Positions 42,131-51,531 of a stretch of 64,000 nucleotides of DNA are shown piece by piece. Within the stretch, counting starts at the first letter, position 1, and every line of letters begins with the position of its first letter. A model generated the notes under the pieces. It did not search any database, had not been told where the DNA came from, and saw only the letters and a list, made by a program, of their open reading frames with translations. This DNA is from Synergistaceae bacterium (GTDB lineage: Bacteria; Synergistota; Synergistia; Synergistales; Aminobacteriaceae). The stretch covers positions 35,139 through 99,138 of the forward strand of contig JAHDLC010000026.1 of NCBI GenBank assembly GCA_018436595.1, in the 5' to 3' direction. The position numbers and the translations under genes were made by a program.

Positions 42131-43198
42131 TCAGTCGTACTGCCTCGCCGTTTCCGTGCCCTTCAGGACACGGAAGGCCCCGTCGGCGAGGGCCTGCATC
42201 TCGTCCTCCCCGGGGTAGATCATCACCGGGGCGATGAAGGAGACCCTGCCGGAGATGAGGCCGGTGAATTCCTCGCTGTACGCAAGGCCGCCCGTAAGGA
42301 CGACAGCGTCCGCCTTCCCCTCCAGTACCGCCGCGCAGGCCCCGATCTCCTTGGAGACCTGGTAGGCCAGGGCCTCGAAGAGCAGCTTCGCCTTTTCGTC
42401 CCCTTCGGCCATGCGCTTCCGGACTTCCCGGAGGTCGTTGGTCCCGAGGTGGGCCACAAGGCCGCCCCTGCCGGTAATCATCTTCAGCAGCGTTGGCTGG
42501 TCATACCGTCCGCTGAAGGCAAGCCGTACCAGCCCTCCGGCGGGAAGGCTGCCGGCCCGTTCGGGCGAGAAGGGACCGTCCCCGTCCAGGGCGTTGTTCA
42601 CGTCGGTAACCCGTCCGTGATCGTGGGCCCCGACGGAGATGCCTCCTCCCATGTGGGCCACGATGAAATTGCACTGTTCATAGGGTTTCCCGAGGTCAGA
42701 CGCCGCCCTGCGGCCCACGGACTTCTGGTTCAGGGCGTGGAAGATGGACCGCCGCTCGATCTCCGGCAGGCCGGAGTACCGGGCAAGAGGCCCCAGTTCG
42801 TCCACCACCACGGGATCCACGATGAATGCCTTCCGGCATCCTCCCTCGGCGGCAAGACGCACCGCCAGGGGCGCCCCGAGATTGCTGGCGTGGGCCCCCC
42901 ATTTGCAGGACCGCACGTCGGAGAGCATTTTGTCGTTCACTTCATAGGTTCCGCTTTCGATGGGCCGGAGCAGCCCGCCTCTCCCCACGACGGCGTCAAG
43001 ATCAGCCAGGGCGGTTCCGTGAGCCTCGAGACATTTCCGAATCTCGTCAAGCCGGAACCCCTCCTGGTCGGGAATGGAGGCAAATTTCCCGATGACGTCC
43101 GTGTCGTACCGCTGTGTTTCGCTCCACAGCTCCGTACCGTCCTCGAAGAGGGCGACCTTCGTGCTCGTGGAGCCGGGGTTGAGCGCAAGAACCTTCAT
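42131..43198 (-). CDS. buk: Butyrate kinase (copy 1)
   Basis: A 355-residue acetokinase-family enzyme that makes ATP and a carboxylate from an acyl phosphate. Typical segments are LALNPGSTSTKVALF, VGRGGLLRPI, NFIVAHMGGGISVGAH, DGPFSPERAGSLP and VLTGGLAYS. Acyl range may include isobutyrate and isovalerate from branched amino acids. It is the last of four leftward genes, 15 bases after a ptb gene, and shares a terminator with the TRAP operon. Confidence 0.92.
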   Translation of the reverse strand: MKVLALNPGSTSTKVALFEDGTELWSETQRYDTDVIGKFASIPDQEGFRLDEIRKCLEAHGTALADLDAVVGRGGLLRPIESGTYEVNDKMLSDVRSCKWGAHASNLGAPLAVRLAAEGGCRKAFIVDPVVVDELGPLARYSGLPEIERRSIFHALNQKSVGRRAASDLGKPYEQCNFIVAHMGGGISVGAHDHGRVTDVNNALDGDGPFSPERAGSLPAGGLVRLAFSGRYDQPTLLKMITGRGGLVAHLGTNDLREVRKRMAEGDEKAKLLFEALAYQVSKEIGACAAVLEGKADAVVLTGGLAYSEEFTGLISGRVSFIAPVMIYPGEDEMQALADGAFRVLKGTETARQYD

Positions 43199-43213
43199 GA
43201 CCGGCAGGCCGTC

Positions 43214-44143
43214 TTACTTCTGGAAATCGGACAGGGTGACGGCGGCGGCGATGGAGAGAAGCTTCGCCCTGGCGGAGTCGGCCCTGCTGGTGAGCACGAT
43301 GGGCGCGGCCGCACCGAGGATGAGCCCTGCGGTCTCGTTCTTCGAGAAGTAGACGATGGCCTTGGCGAGCATGTTCCCCCCGTCGATGTTGGGGACGATG
43401 AAAACGTCCGCCTTGCCGGCCACGGGCGAGACAATGCCCTTGGTCTTCGCTGATTCTTCGCTCACGGCGTTGTCAAGGGCGAAGGGGCCGTCCACGACGC
43501 AGTTCTTTATCTGGCCCCGGCGGTTCATCTGGGTAAGGGCCGCGGCGTCAAGGGTGGCGGGCATGTCGGGGTTCACCACTTCCACGGCGGCGAGAACGGC
43601 CACCTTGGGCTCGGCCACGCCGAATGCCCTGGCGAGGTTCACCGTGTTCTGGGTGATGTCGGCCTTGGCAGCCAGATCGGGGTACATGTTGAAGGCGGCG
43701 TCGGACACGAAGAAGATCCTGTCGTATCCTTCAACGCTGTGGAAGTAGCAGTGGGAGATGGTGTTCTTGCCCTTCCGGAGACCCACTTCCTTGTTGAGCA
43801 TGGCCCGGAGGAAGTTGTTCGTGTGGATCTGCCCCTTCATGTAGATGTCGGCTTTTCCCGATGAGACCTGGGAGACGGCGGTCATGCCCATGGCGGGTTC
43901 GTTCCTCTCGTCGATGACCTCGTAGTTGGCGAGGTTCACGCCGGCCTGGTCAGCGGCGGCCTTGATCTTGTCGGCGTTGCCCACGAGAATGGCCTCGGCA
44001 AACCCTGCCTGCCGGGCTTCCTCGATGGCGGACAGCAGCCCGGCCTCTTCGGCCATGGCCACGGAAAGCTTCTTCGGCCCCTTTTCGGCGCCGATTTTCT
44101 TCGCGTACTCAAGAAGCTGTGACAGTGAACGGATCTGATCCAT
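43214..44143 (-). CDS. ptb: Phosphate butyryltransferase (copy 1)
   Basis: A 309-residue phosphate acyltransferase that swaps CoA for phosphate on butyryl-type acyl-CoA. Features: EAILVGNADKIKAAADQAGV, SSGKADIYMKGQIHTNNFLRAMLNKE, GLRKGKNTISHCYFH, CVVDGPFALDNAVSEESAKTKG and GADVFIVPNIDGGNMLAKA-like region, then AAPIVLTSRADS. It works with butyrate kinase. It begins 36 bases after the second ptb gene, to which it is clearly paralogous. Confidence 0.92.
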   Translation of the reverse strand: MDQIRSLSQLLEYAKKIGAEKGPKKLSVAMAEEAGLLSAIEEARQAGFAEAILVGNADKIKAAADQAGVNLANYEVIDERNEPAMGMTAVSQVSSGKADIYMKGQIHTNNFLRAMLNKEVGLRKGKNTISHCYFHSVEGYDRIFFVSDAAFNMYPDLAAKADITQNTVNLARAFGVAEPKVAVLAAVEVVNPDMPATLDAAALTQMNRRGQIKNCVVDGPFALDNAVSEESAKTKGIVSPVAGKADVFIVPNIDGGNMLAKAIVYFSKNETAGLILGAAAPIVLTSRADSARAKLLSIAAAVTLSDFQK

Positions 44144-44179
44144 AATGCAATTCCTCCTCTGAAATTGGGTCTGAATGTG

Positions 44180-45088
44180 TCAGCTCCTGGCCACCACGGC
44201 GCCCAGGGCGATTGAAAGCAGCTTGGTCTCCATGCTGTCGAAACGGCTGGTGAGGACGATGGGCTTCCGGGCCCCCAGGATGACCCCTGCGCCCTTGCCT
44301 CCCGTCATGTAGAGCAGCACCTTTCCGACGAAGTTTCCGGACTCGATGTCGGGAACCAGGAGCATGTCGGCTTCTCCGGCCACCGGGGAGCTGATCCCCT
44401 TGATCTTCGCCGATTCCTCGCTGACGGCGTTGTCAAGCGCCAGTGGGCCGTCCACGATACAGCCCCGGATCTGCCCCCGCTCGTTCATCTTCGCAAGAGC
44501 GGCCGCATCGAGGGTGGCCTGCATGTCGGGGTTGACGGCCTCCACTGCCGCCAGGGCGGCGATTCTGGGCTGGGGAACGCCGATCTTGTGATAGCACGCA
44601 ACAGCGTTTTCTATAATCTTCGCCTTGGCGTTCAGGTCGGGGTAGGTGTTCATCCCCCCGTCGGAGATGCCGATGACCCGGCGGTTCATTGCGGGAATCT
44701 CGAAGAGGAAGAGATGGGAAAGAAGGGATCCTGTCCGGAGGCCCCATTCCTTGTCCAGGACCGCCTTGAGAAGGGTCGATGTCTTCACGAGCCCCTTCAT
44801 GAGCAGATCCGCCTCGCCCGAGGATACCATCCTGACGCTCCGCTCCACCGCCTTCTCGTCGTCCTTTTCGTCAACGATGGTGACCCCGGAGAGGTCGCAC
44901 CCGTCCTGCCCGGCGAGGGTACGGATCCTTGCGGCGTCACCGACGAGCACCGCCTTGACCACTCCCTCACGGCCTGCGCGGGTGACGGCGGCGAGGGCAT
45001 CGTCACCGTAGGGACAGGCAAGAGCAAGGGTCATGGGGCGTCCCTTCCTGCTTTCCTCAAGGAGAAAATCCAGTTTCTGCATGGTCAT
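44180..45088 (-). CDS. Phosphate butyryltransferase (copy 2)
   Basis: A 302-residue paralogue of the adjacent ptb product, sharing SSGEADLLMKGLVKTSTLLKAVLDKE, GLRTGSLLSHLF, CIVDGPLALDNAVSEESAKIKG, VPDIESGNFVGK and RKPIVLTSRFDS. ATG 45088 overlaps the upstream butyrate kinase stop by 4 bases and has GGGAGG upstream. Differences from copy 1 suggest a distinct acyl-CoA preference, which cannot be read from sequence alone. Confidence 0.9.
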   Translation of the reverse strand: MTMQKLDFLLEESRKGRPMTLALACPYGDDALAAVTRAGREGVVKAVLVGDAARIRTLAGQDGCDLSGVTIVDEKDDEKAVERSVRMVSSGEADLLMKGLVKTSTLLKAVLDKEWGLRTGSLLSHLFLFEIPAMNRRVIGISDGGMNTYPDLNAKAKIIENAVACYHKIGVPQPRIAALAAVEAVNPDMQATLDAAALAKMNERGQIRGCIVDGPLALDNAVSEESAKIKGISSPVAGEADMLLVPDIESGNFVGKVLLYMTGGKGAGVILGARKPIVLTSRFDSMETKLLSIALGAVVARS

Positions 45089-46179
45089 GCCTTTTCGCCT
45101 CCCGAAATATACCGGCCATAGATTTTGCATTCTTCTTCACCGCGAAGGACCCGGAGCGCTCCCTCCGCGAGAGCGGGCATTTCGTCCTCGCCGGGATAAA
45201 CCAGCACCGGAGCTATCCACTGGACCCGCTTTTGAACGGCAGCCACGAAGTCGCTGTCGAAGGCCACTCCTCCCGTAAAGAGAACGGCGTCCACATTGCC
45301 GGACAGAACCGCGGCCTGGGCGCCGATCTCTTTCGCGACGGCGTAGGCCATGGCGTCCAGGGCTTCCCGTGCCCGCTCATCTCCTCCGGCCGCCATGGTT
45401 TTCACTTCCCTGACGTCCGACGTTCCCGTGTAGGCCATAAGGCCTCCCCTGCCGACCATCTTCCGGAGCATATCCTTTTCGGTCATGCTCTCGCCGAAGC
45501 ACATCCGCACAAGGTCTCCGGCGGGAAGTCCTCCGGCCCTCTCCGGGGAGAAGGGACCGAACTCGTTGGCGTTGTTCAGGTCGGTCATCCGTCCCTTTTC
45601 GTGGGCGCAGACCGTGATGCCTCCGCCGATGTGGGCCACGATGAAGTTGAGTTCGTCCCAGGCCTTCCCGAGATCTCCGGCGGCCCTCCGGACGGTGGCC
45701 TTGATGTTGAGGGCATGCCCCAGGGAGGCTTTGGGAAGCTCGGGGAGCCCGGTGATCTTGGCCACCGGGTTCATCTCATCCACCGCCACGGGGTCCACGA
45801 TGAAGGCGGGGAGGTTCCGGGATCGGCAGATGGCGTCGGCGAGTATGCCTCCGAGGTTGGAGGCGTGCTCCCAGGGCTTGCCCATGCGGAGACGCTTCAG
45901 CAGCATGTCGTCCACGGCGTAGGTTCCCCCGGGGATGGGCTCCACGAGCCCGCCCCGCCCCGCCACGGCGGAAAGTTCGTCGAAGGATGCCCCGTGGGAG
46001 GCCAGAGCCTCCGCTATGGTCTCCAGGCGAAAGGAAAACTGGTCGGCCACCGAGGGAAAGGCGGCGAGGGCGTCCGGATCGTGCCTGACCGTCTCACGCC
46101 AGGTCTCAGTGCCGTCGGAATACCACGCGATCTTTGTGCTTGTGGAACCGGGATTGATTGCAAGGATCTGAAAGGCCAT
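45085..46179 (-). CDS. Butyrate kinase (copy 2)
   Basis: A 364-residue paralogue of the kinase at 42131-43198: LAINPGSTSTKIAWY, VAGRGGLVEPIPGGTYAVDD, LNFIVAHIGGGITVCAH, FGPFSPERAGGLPAGDLVRMCF and LFTGGVAFD. It is first in the buk-ptb-ptb-buk cluster and coupled to the next ptb by overlap. ATG 46179 has GGGGAGG upstream. Confidence 0.92.
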   Translation of the reverse strand: MAFQILAINPGSTSTKIAWYSDGTETWRETVRHDPDALAAFPSVADQFSFRLETIAEALASHGASFDELSAVAGRGGLVEPIPGGTYAVDDMLLKRLRMGKPWEHASNLGGILADAICRSRNLPAFIVDPVAVDEMNPVAKITGLPELPKASLGHALNIKATVRRAAGDLGKAWDELNFIVAHIGGGITVCAHEKGRMTDLNNANEFGPFSPERAGGLPAGDLVRMCFGESMTEKDMLRKMVGRGGLMAYTGTSDVREVKTMAAGGDERAREALDAMAYAVAKEIGAQAAVLSGNVDAVLFTGGVAFDSDFVAAVQKRVQWIAPVLVYPGEDEMPALAEGALRVLRGEEECKIYGRYISGGEKA

Positions 46180-46250
46180 GGCTCGTTCCTCCCCTGTGTG
46201 CAGCGGATCCTGTCTATAGTTTTCTGATTCCATATGTCGAAACTGAACAT

Positions 46251-46256
46251 ATTATA
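46251..46256 (-). promoter_or_regulatory. Putative -10 box of the buk-ptb cluster
   Basis: A perfect TATAAT on the minus strand lies about 72 bases before the first butyrate kinase start in an AT-rich intergenic stretch. No good -35 box is seen at the right spacing. Confidence 0.4.
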
Positions 46257-46280
46257 CAGTATATCCTTTTTCCGGAACAC

Positions 46281-48935
46281 TTATGGAAGGAAAAGACGGT
46301 AACTTCCTCCGTCAAAGGTGAATCCTTCCTCGATGACGGCAATGCAGAGGTCCACAGCCTCCGGATCGAACCAGCCCCCCCGGTGGGATCGTATTTCGTC
46401 AAGGGCCGCAACGATTCCGAGTCCGGGCCGGTACGGCCTGTGGGAGGTCATGGCTTCCACCACGTCAGCAACGGAGAGGAAGCGGGCCTCCCGGCCGATG
46501 GCGTCCCCCCTGAGCCCCTTCGGGTACCCCGAACCGTCAAGCCGTTCGTGGTGCTGTACCACGATGTCCGCCAGGGGCCAGGGCAGATCGACGGAGGAGA
46601 GGATGTCCCACCCGTAGAGGGCGTGGTTCCTTATCAGGGAAAATTCGATGTCGGTGAGCCTTCCCGGCTTGGAGAGAATGGCCGAGGGAATGGTGATCTT
46701 TCCGAGGTCGTGGACGAGCCCGGCGTAGTAGACCCTTTCCTGGAAGGCCTCGTCGTACCCTCCCTTTTTCGCCATGGCCCTCGCAAGGCCGGCCACGTTG
46801 ATCTGGTGCCCCACCGTGTAGGGATCCTTCATGGCCAGGGCTTGTCCGAGAATCTCCACGATGCCCCTGGAAGCGCTGTCCAGCATCCTGCCGGCCTCTT
46901 CCATGATGTTTATCCGCCGGTCCCGCAGAAAGGCGCTTCCCGCGAGATCGCAGTACATTGCAAGAAGGGCTTCGTCGCTGTGGTGCAGGGGGACACCGGC
47001 GAGCCGGAGGACAAGGAATCCCCTCACCGCTCCCCCGGAATACACAGGCTGAAAGTGCAGCGGGTCGCCCCAAAGCTCCAGAAGCTCTCCGGCAAAGCGG
47101 GGAACCTCCTTCCCGCCGGGACGGGGGGACGATTCAAGGACCAGTTTCCCCGTTTCCCAAAGGTACAGGTTCAGTCCCTTGAGCGCCTCCGGGGAAAGCA
47201 CAGCGGAAACTTCGGGAGAAGACAGGAATTCCACCCTTCCTTCGGAAAGGGAGAATTCCCGGACAGGGATCCCGTCGCCGTCGGTCTCCACAAGGCATCC
47301 CCGGGAAACGCCGAAAAAGGCCGCCAGATCCTCCAGGGACGGGGGAACCCCTCCCCGGACCCCTTCCTCAAGGAGCCGGGCGGAAACAGAGGATATGAGA
47401 GCCTCTCTCTTCAGGTTCTTCAGCATCTCGTCCTCGGCTTTTTTCCGTTCCGAGATGTCCCGGTAAATGGCGAAGCCGGTAAAGGTTTCATCCCTCATGG
47501 GGAAGACCACTCCCATGTATTCCACCGGAACCAGGGCACCGTCCTTTTTCCTCCGGCAGGATTCGCCGGTGACGGTCTCTCCGGAAAGAACCCTAGAAGA
47601 GTTATTTTCCGCCTCGGATCTGATCCCGGGGAAATCGGCCACCACGGAGTCGAGATTTTTGCCTGCCACTTCTTTCCGGGTATACCCGAAGAGCCTGGTG
47701 AAACCATCATTTATCGTTACGATGTCGTTGGCCCCGTCGAAGACGACGTAGGCCTCCGGAGCGTTCCGGAAGAGTCCCTCCCACTGGGCTTTTTTCAGTT
47801 TCAGGTCCTTTTCCGCCGCCTTTTTCATCCGCTCGTTGATGAACAGGGCAAGGAGATACACCAGGGCGGCCGAGAGAACAAGGGCGTTGGCGAGGAGAAG
47901 CTTCCAGTGCCTGTAGAGAAACGTCTCCGGTTCGGACAGGAGAACCGATCCGGCGGGAAGGTCGAACCGTGAAAGGCCGAACCGGACCATCTCCCTGTAG
48001 TTGAATACGGGAACCAGGTGCCGGTCGGCGACCGGCGGGATCTCCGAGGGAGGCGTTCCCCGCAGAATTCGAAGGGCCATCTCCGCAGCCAGGGCCCCGT
48101 GCCGTTCAGCGATAAGGACGCTTCCGCCCAGGGCTCCACCCTCCACCATCATGGACCAGAGACCGAAGACCGGGAAGGGACCGGCGCTGTTCACAAGGGC
48201 GACACTCCTGGCCGGGGAATAGTACTCTCCGGCGTCATCCTGGAAATACACGAGAAGGAGGACCGCCGTGTCGGGAGAAAGCATGGAAAGTTCATCCCGG
48301 AGTTCATCGCCTGAGAAACCGAGAAGGTCGACGACCTTCAGCCTGTCAAGAAAAGGTGCCAGGGCTTTCCGGACCAGGCTGACGGACCCCATGCCCGAAA
48401 TGGAAAGATCGCTCACGAGGGCGAGGTTCCTCGTTTGGGGGAAGAGGCGGAGCATCAGCTCCACCGTTCCGGGAATGTCCATCTCCTCGAAGACGCCGGT
48501 AACCCGGGCATCGCCCCCGGAATCGATAAACCCCGGGTTGTTCAGGCCGCAGAAGACGATGGGGACGCCGGGAAAAAGTTCCTTTCCGTGGCGGAGCAGG
48601 AAGACGAGGGCGTCGTCGTCGGAACTGAGGAGGATGTCAGGTCGCTTGTCCGCGTACTTGGTCCGGAAATACTCCCCGAAGGCCCTTACCGCCCTGACCG
48701 ATGACGTACGTTTGGTGTCCATGTACTCCACGTCAAGATTGATCCTCAGGCCGCCGGATTCGAAGGTTGAGCGGATGCCCTCCGTTATGCCGTCGGTCCA
48801 GGGAAAGCCGCTGTGGTAGGAATTCAGAAGAAGGGCACCATAGGACCTCTCGCTCCCGGAGGCGCACCGGGGAAAAACAAGAAAAAAGAGTGCCATGAAC
48901 GCAATTCCAAAGTGGAAAAAGAGTCTCCTCTTCAT
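46281..48935 (-). CDS. Membrane sensor with periplasmic ABC-binding-like domain, PAS and HD-GYP domains
   Basis: An 884-residue protein probably degrading cyclic di-GMP. Order: signal anchor (about 5-25); periplasmic domain of the ABC substrate-binding-like type (about 30-330); a transmembrane helix (LLLANALVLSAALVYLLALFI, about 345-365); PAS domain (about 375-490, FGYTRKEVAGKNLDS); a GAF-like linker; and HD-GYP. The HD motif is intact (His742-Asp743 in GLVHDLGKI), as are HHERLDGSGYPKGLRG and the following VADVVEAM. It may sense a small ligand in the periplasm. AAAGGAGAGG precedes the ATG. Confidence 0.9.
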   Translation of the reverse strand: MKRRLFFHFGIAFMALFFLVFPRCASGSERSYGALLLNSYHSGFPWTDGITEGIRSTFESGGLRINLDVEYMDTKRTSSVRAVRAFGEYFRTKYADKRPDILLSSDDDALVFLLRHGKELFPGVPIVFCGLNNPGFIDSGGDARVTGVFEEMDIPGTVELMLRLFPQTRNLALVSDLSISGMGSVSLVRKALAPFLDRLKVVDLLGFSGDELRDELSMLSPDTAVLLLVYFQDDAGEYYSPARSVALVNSAGPFPVFGLWSMMVEGGALGGSVLIAERHGALAAEMALRILRGTPPSEIPPVADRHLVPVFNYREMVRFGLSRFDLPAGSVLLSEPETFLYRHWKLLLANALVLSAALVYLLALFINERMKKAAEKDLKLKKAQWEGLFRNAPEAYVVFDGANDIVTINDGFTRLFGYTRKEVAGKNLDSVVADFPGIRSEAENNSSRVLSGETVTGESCRRKKDGALVPVEYMGVVFPMRDETFTGFAIYRDISERKKAEDEMLKNLKREALISSVSARLLEEGVRGGVPPSLEDLAAFFGVSRGCLVETDGDGIPVREFSLSEGRVEFLSSPEVSAVLSPEALKGLNLYLWETGKLVLESSPRPGGKEVPRFAGELLELWGDPLHFQPVYSGGAVRGFLVLRLAGVPLHHSDEALLAMYCDLAGSAFLRDRRINIMEEAGRMLDSASRGIVEILGQALAMKDPYTVGHQINVAGLARAMAKKGGYDEAFQERVYYAGLVHDLGKITIPSAILSKPGRLTDIEFSLIRNHALYGWDILSSVDLPWPLADIVVQHHERLDGSGYPKGLRGDAIGREARFLSVADVVEAMTSHRPYRPGLGIVAALDEIRSHRGGWFDPEAVDLCIAVIEEGFTFDGGSYRLFLP

Positions 48936-48982
48936 CGGCCTCTCCTTTCTTCTGCCACCGAAAAAAGCCCGTGCATATTTTC

Positions 48983-48988
48983 TATAAT
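48983..48988 (+). promoter_or_regulatory. Putative -10 box of the class IV aminotransferase gene
   Basis: TATAAT at 48983-48988, 50 bases before the start codon of the gene at 49038. No convincing -35 box. Confidence 0.35.
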
Positions 48989-49037
48989 ACCCTTATACTG
49001 CAAAGGTTCCAAGACCGATTTTTCGAGGTGATCGTTC

Positions 49038-49862
49038 ATGTCTCTCTGCTATATCGACGGGACCTTCCTGCCGCTGGAAAAAGCATCCCTTCCCGTGTCG
49101 GACTATATCATTCTCAGGGGAGTGGGGGTTTTTGAATCCATCTGCACCTTCCACCGAAGGCCCCTGATGCTGACACCCCACCTTGAGCGGCTCGTCCGGT
49201 CCGCCGGGAGCGCATCCATCGCCCTTCCCCTTCCTGTGGACGACATCAAGGACCTCATCCGTGAAGGAATAGCGAAAATGAAGGAGGATTGCCTTGTCCG
49301 GCCCTACATAACCGGGGGGGACATTTTCCACGAAGGGGGCTTTCCTGCTTCGCGGTTCTTCATCCTCTTCGAAAAAGTCCGGAAGCCCGCGCCGGAGGTA
49401 TACGACAAGGGCGTACTCCTGCTGCCGGTGGACGGCGGAAGACACATCCCCGGCGTCAAGAGCGTCGACTACATGTTCTCCTACACGGGGCACGGCAAGC
49501 GCCACGACGCCTACGAGATCCTTTACTGCCCCGACGGGGAGATCACCGAGGCGGCCCACAGCACGTTCTTCCTTTACAAGGGAGGAACGCTGGTCACGGC
49601 CCCCCTGTCGAGGGTGCTCAAGGGAACCACGAGGGACATCATCCTGCAGCTGGCACGGGAAAAGGGCATGAAGGTGGAGGAGCGGTGCCCCCTGCTCTCC
49701 GAGCTTCCGGAAGCCGACGAGGCCTTCATCACCGGATCGGTGAAGGAAGTGGTGCCCGTGGTGCGGATCGGCGACCAGGCGGTTGGCTCCGGGGAACCCG
49801 GCCCGGTCACCAGGATGCTCCATCATACCTTCCTGGAGGAAATCATCCGCTGGCTGGAGTGA
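49038..49862 (+). CDS. Class IV PLP aminotransferase (branched-chain / D-amino acid aminotransferase or aminodeoxychorismate lyase-like)
   Basis: A 274-residue fold-type IV PLP enzyme. It starts [33 protein letters not shown], has the PLP Lys in PGVKSVDYM and the conserved Glu in [18 protein letters not shown], then TRDIILQLA and [11 protein letters not shown]. The length suits D-alanine aminotransferase or aminodeoxychorismate lyase as well as short BCAT forms. No operon partner on its strand; it overlaps the convergent citXG gene by 20 bases. GAGGTGATC precedes the ATG. Confidence 0.8.
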   Translation: MSLCYIDGTFLPLEKASLPVSDYIILRGVGVFESICTFHRRPLMLTPHLERLVRSAGSASIALPLPVDDIKDLIREGIAKMKEDCLVRPYITGGDIFHEGGFPASRFFILFEKVRKPAPEVYDKGVLLLPVDGGRHIPGVKSVDYMFSYTGHGKRHDAYEILYCPDGEITEAAHSTFFLYKGGTLVTAPLSRVLKGTTRDIILQLAREKGMKVEERCPLLSELPEADEAFITGSVKEVVPVVRIGDQAVGSGEPGPVTRMLHHTFLEEIIRWLE

Positions 49863-51222
49863 GCAGGTGAAGAAACACCGTCACGGCCAAAAGATCCGCG
49901 CTTCCGCCGGGACTGAGATTGCAGCGAGTGAAGAGGCCGTTCATTTCCCGGACGGCCTCTTTTCCTTCCTTCGACCCCATGCCGCCCAGTTCGAGGGCAT
50001 AGACCGCATTCTCCCTGACGATCCGCTCCCCTTCCCTGCCCCCCCTGGAGAGAATGTTCGTATCCTCCACCACGGTCATGAGGGCAAGCAGTCCGTCCAC
50101 CATGGCGTCATTCAGGGAAAGGCCCTTCGCCAGTGATGAACGGAGAGAGGGAAGACCCGTTCCGGTCACCGAGGGAAAGCCTCTTTCCGCCTCTCCCCGG
50201 ATGCCCGTTACCCCATCGCTCAGGTAGAACCGCTCACCCGCCGTGAGAGGGCGCCCGTCAGCCGTTCCCTTCAGGGAGGCGAAATCCCGCCCGGTGATGC
50301 CCCGGACGATGGCGGCTCCCCTGGAGGCGCACACCTCCGGCGAAAGGGGAATTCCTTCAGAAGCGATCATGCCTGCCGACGCACAGAGAATCCCCAGGGA
50401 AAAAATCAGCCCCTTGTGGGTATTGATTCCCCCTGTGGCGGAGAACATCATCCGCTCGGCCCGAATTCCTTCCTCCCGGAGAGAGGGAAGAAGCCCGGCA
50501 GGGTCGTCCCCTCCGAAACGGAATCCCAGCCGGGCAAAGCGCTCCCATTCCGGGGCAAGGGCCGCCGAGGACGCCAGGAATGTAAAGCAGTCCATGTCCC
50601 CGTGGGCTCCCCTGGACAGGGGATCCACGAGCCCGGGCTTGGGAAAGGCAACCGTTTCGAACAGCACCGCCTTCCGTGCCGTCTCGCCGATGGCGGAGAC
50701 GGGTCCTTCTCCCGGAACGCCGCCGGGAACGGAAAGAAGACGATCCACCGACGCCCGGACTTCCCCGGTGCCGTGGGTCCTGCCCGCAACACATTCCGCA
50801 GCCGGGCGTCCGCAGACGAGGCACCGTCTCGGCGGAAGGCCGAGGCTTTTCCTCCCGTTCTCGCCGCGGAGAGAGTCCATGAGGTCCCCGTCGGCCAGGC
50901 ACCCCCTGGGGTGCCCTTCTTCAAACTCCACCACGGCCCTCTTCACCGCCTCCCCGTCTCCCCGGACCGCGCAGAGCCCTTCGGGCCCGTCGGCCCGGAC
51001 TGCAAAGGAGGGAGATTCCACGGGAAACCCCCGGCTGCCGAGGTGAAACACCAAATCCCGAAAGAGCCCCTCCGCATCCCGGTCGAAGTCGCCTCCCAGG
51101 CGCAGGGGGGCAGGCAGGCGAAGAGTGAAGGAAAGCACCGACCACCCAGCGGGAAGCGTTGCGGCCATGGCCCTCCTCCGGTTCCAGCGGTCCTCCCGGG
51201 CGTCGAGGACGGGATTGTTCAT
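49843..51222 (-). CDS. CitX-CitG fusion: citrate lyase prosthetic-group synthase and transferase
   Basis: A 459-residue bifunctional protein. The N-terminal part (about 1-165) resembles CitX, which attaches the phosphoribosyl-dephospho-CoA group to the acyl carrier Cit[10 protein letters not shown] near the start is typical. The rest is CitG, which makes the triphosphoribosyl precursor from dephospho-CoA and ATP, with [18 protein letters not shown] and [10 protein letters not shown] CxxC-containing linker ([12 protein letters not shown]) also recalls CitX. Its ATG overlaps the citD stop by 4 bases. Fused CitXG proteins are known in some citrate fermenters. Confidence 0.88.
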   Translation of the reverse strand: MNNPVLDAREDRWNRRRAMAATLPAGWSVLSFTLRLPAPLRLGGDFDRDAEGLFRDLVFHLGSRGFPVESPSFAVRADGPEGLCAVRGDGEAVKRAVVEFEEGHPRGCLADGDLMDSLRGENGRKSLGLPPRRCLVCGRPAAECVAGRTHGTGEVRASVDRLLSVPGGVPGEGPVSAIGETARKAVLFETVAFPKPGLVDPLSRGAHGDMDCFTFLASSAALAPEWERFARLGFRFGGDDPAGLLPSLREEGIRAERMMFSATGGINTHKGLIFSLGILCASAGMIASEGIPLSPEVCASRGAAIVRGITGRDFASLKGTADGRPLTAGERFYLSDGVTGIRGEAERGFPSVTGTGLPSLRSSLAKGLSLNDAMVDGLLALMTVVEDTNILSRGGREGERIVRENAVYALELGGMGSKEGKEAVREMNGLFTRCNLSPGGSADLLAVTVFLHLLTPASG

Positions 51223-51491
51223 GCCCTGCCCAAAGCCCTCTCGATGGCCGTTTCAAGTCGGGCCCGGAGAGTGCACTCCAGGGCTCCCCTGTCCTGGACC
51301 TTTACTGCGGCCCCCGCCAGGCCTGAGGAGGCGATCACTTCCTCCGCCACCGAGCGGATCCGCCCGCCGAACTGCCTGAACACGATGCTGTCCACGGAGA
51401 GGGTGTTGTCCTCCCCTTCCGACGGAGTCACCGTCACCAGCACGTCGCTTGACTCGAGAGACCCGGCCGCCGCGTCCTTCACTGCCTTCAT
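51219..51491 (-). CDS. citD: Citrate lyase gamma subunit (acyl carrier protein CitD)
   Basis: A 90-residue acyl carrier. The start MKAVKDAAAGSLESSDVLV has the family's modified Ser (Ser14 in LESSD), to which the phosphoribosyl-dephospho-CoA arm is joined. It shuttles the acetyl group between CitF and CitE. ATG 51491 with GGGAG upstream is chosen because it gives the conserved start; longer forms are not supported. Coupled to citXG and downstream of citC. Confidence 0.92.
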   Translation of the reverse strand: MKAVKDAAAGSLESSDVLVTVTPSEGEDNTLSVDSIVFRQFGGRIRSVAEEVIASSGLAGAAVKVQDRGALECTLRARLETAIERALGRA

Positions 51492-51531
51492 GATCCATTC
51501 TCCCTTCGGGGCTCTGTGGCCCATGTTCAGT

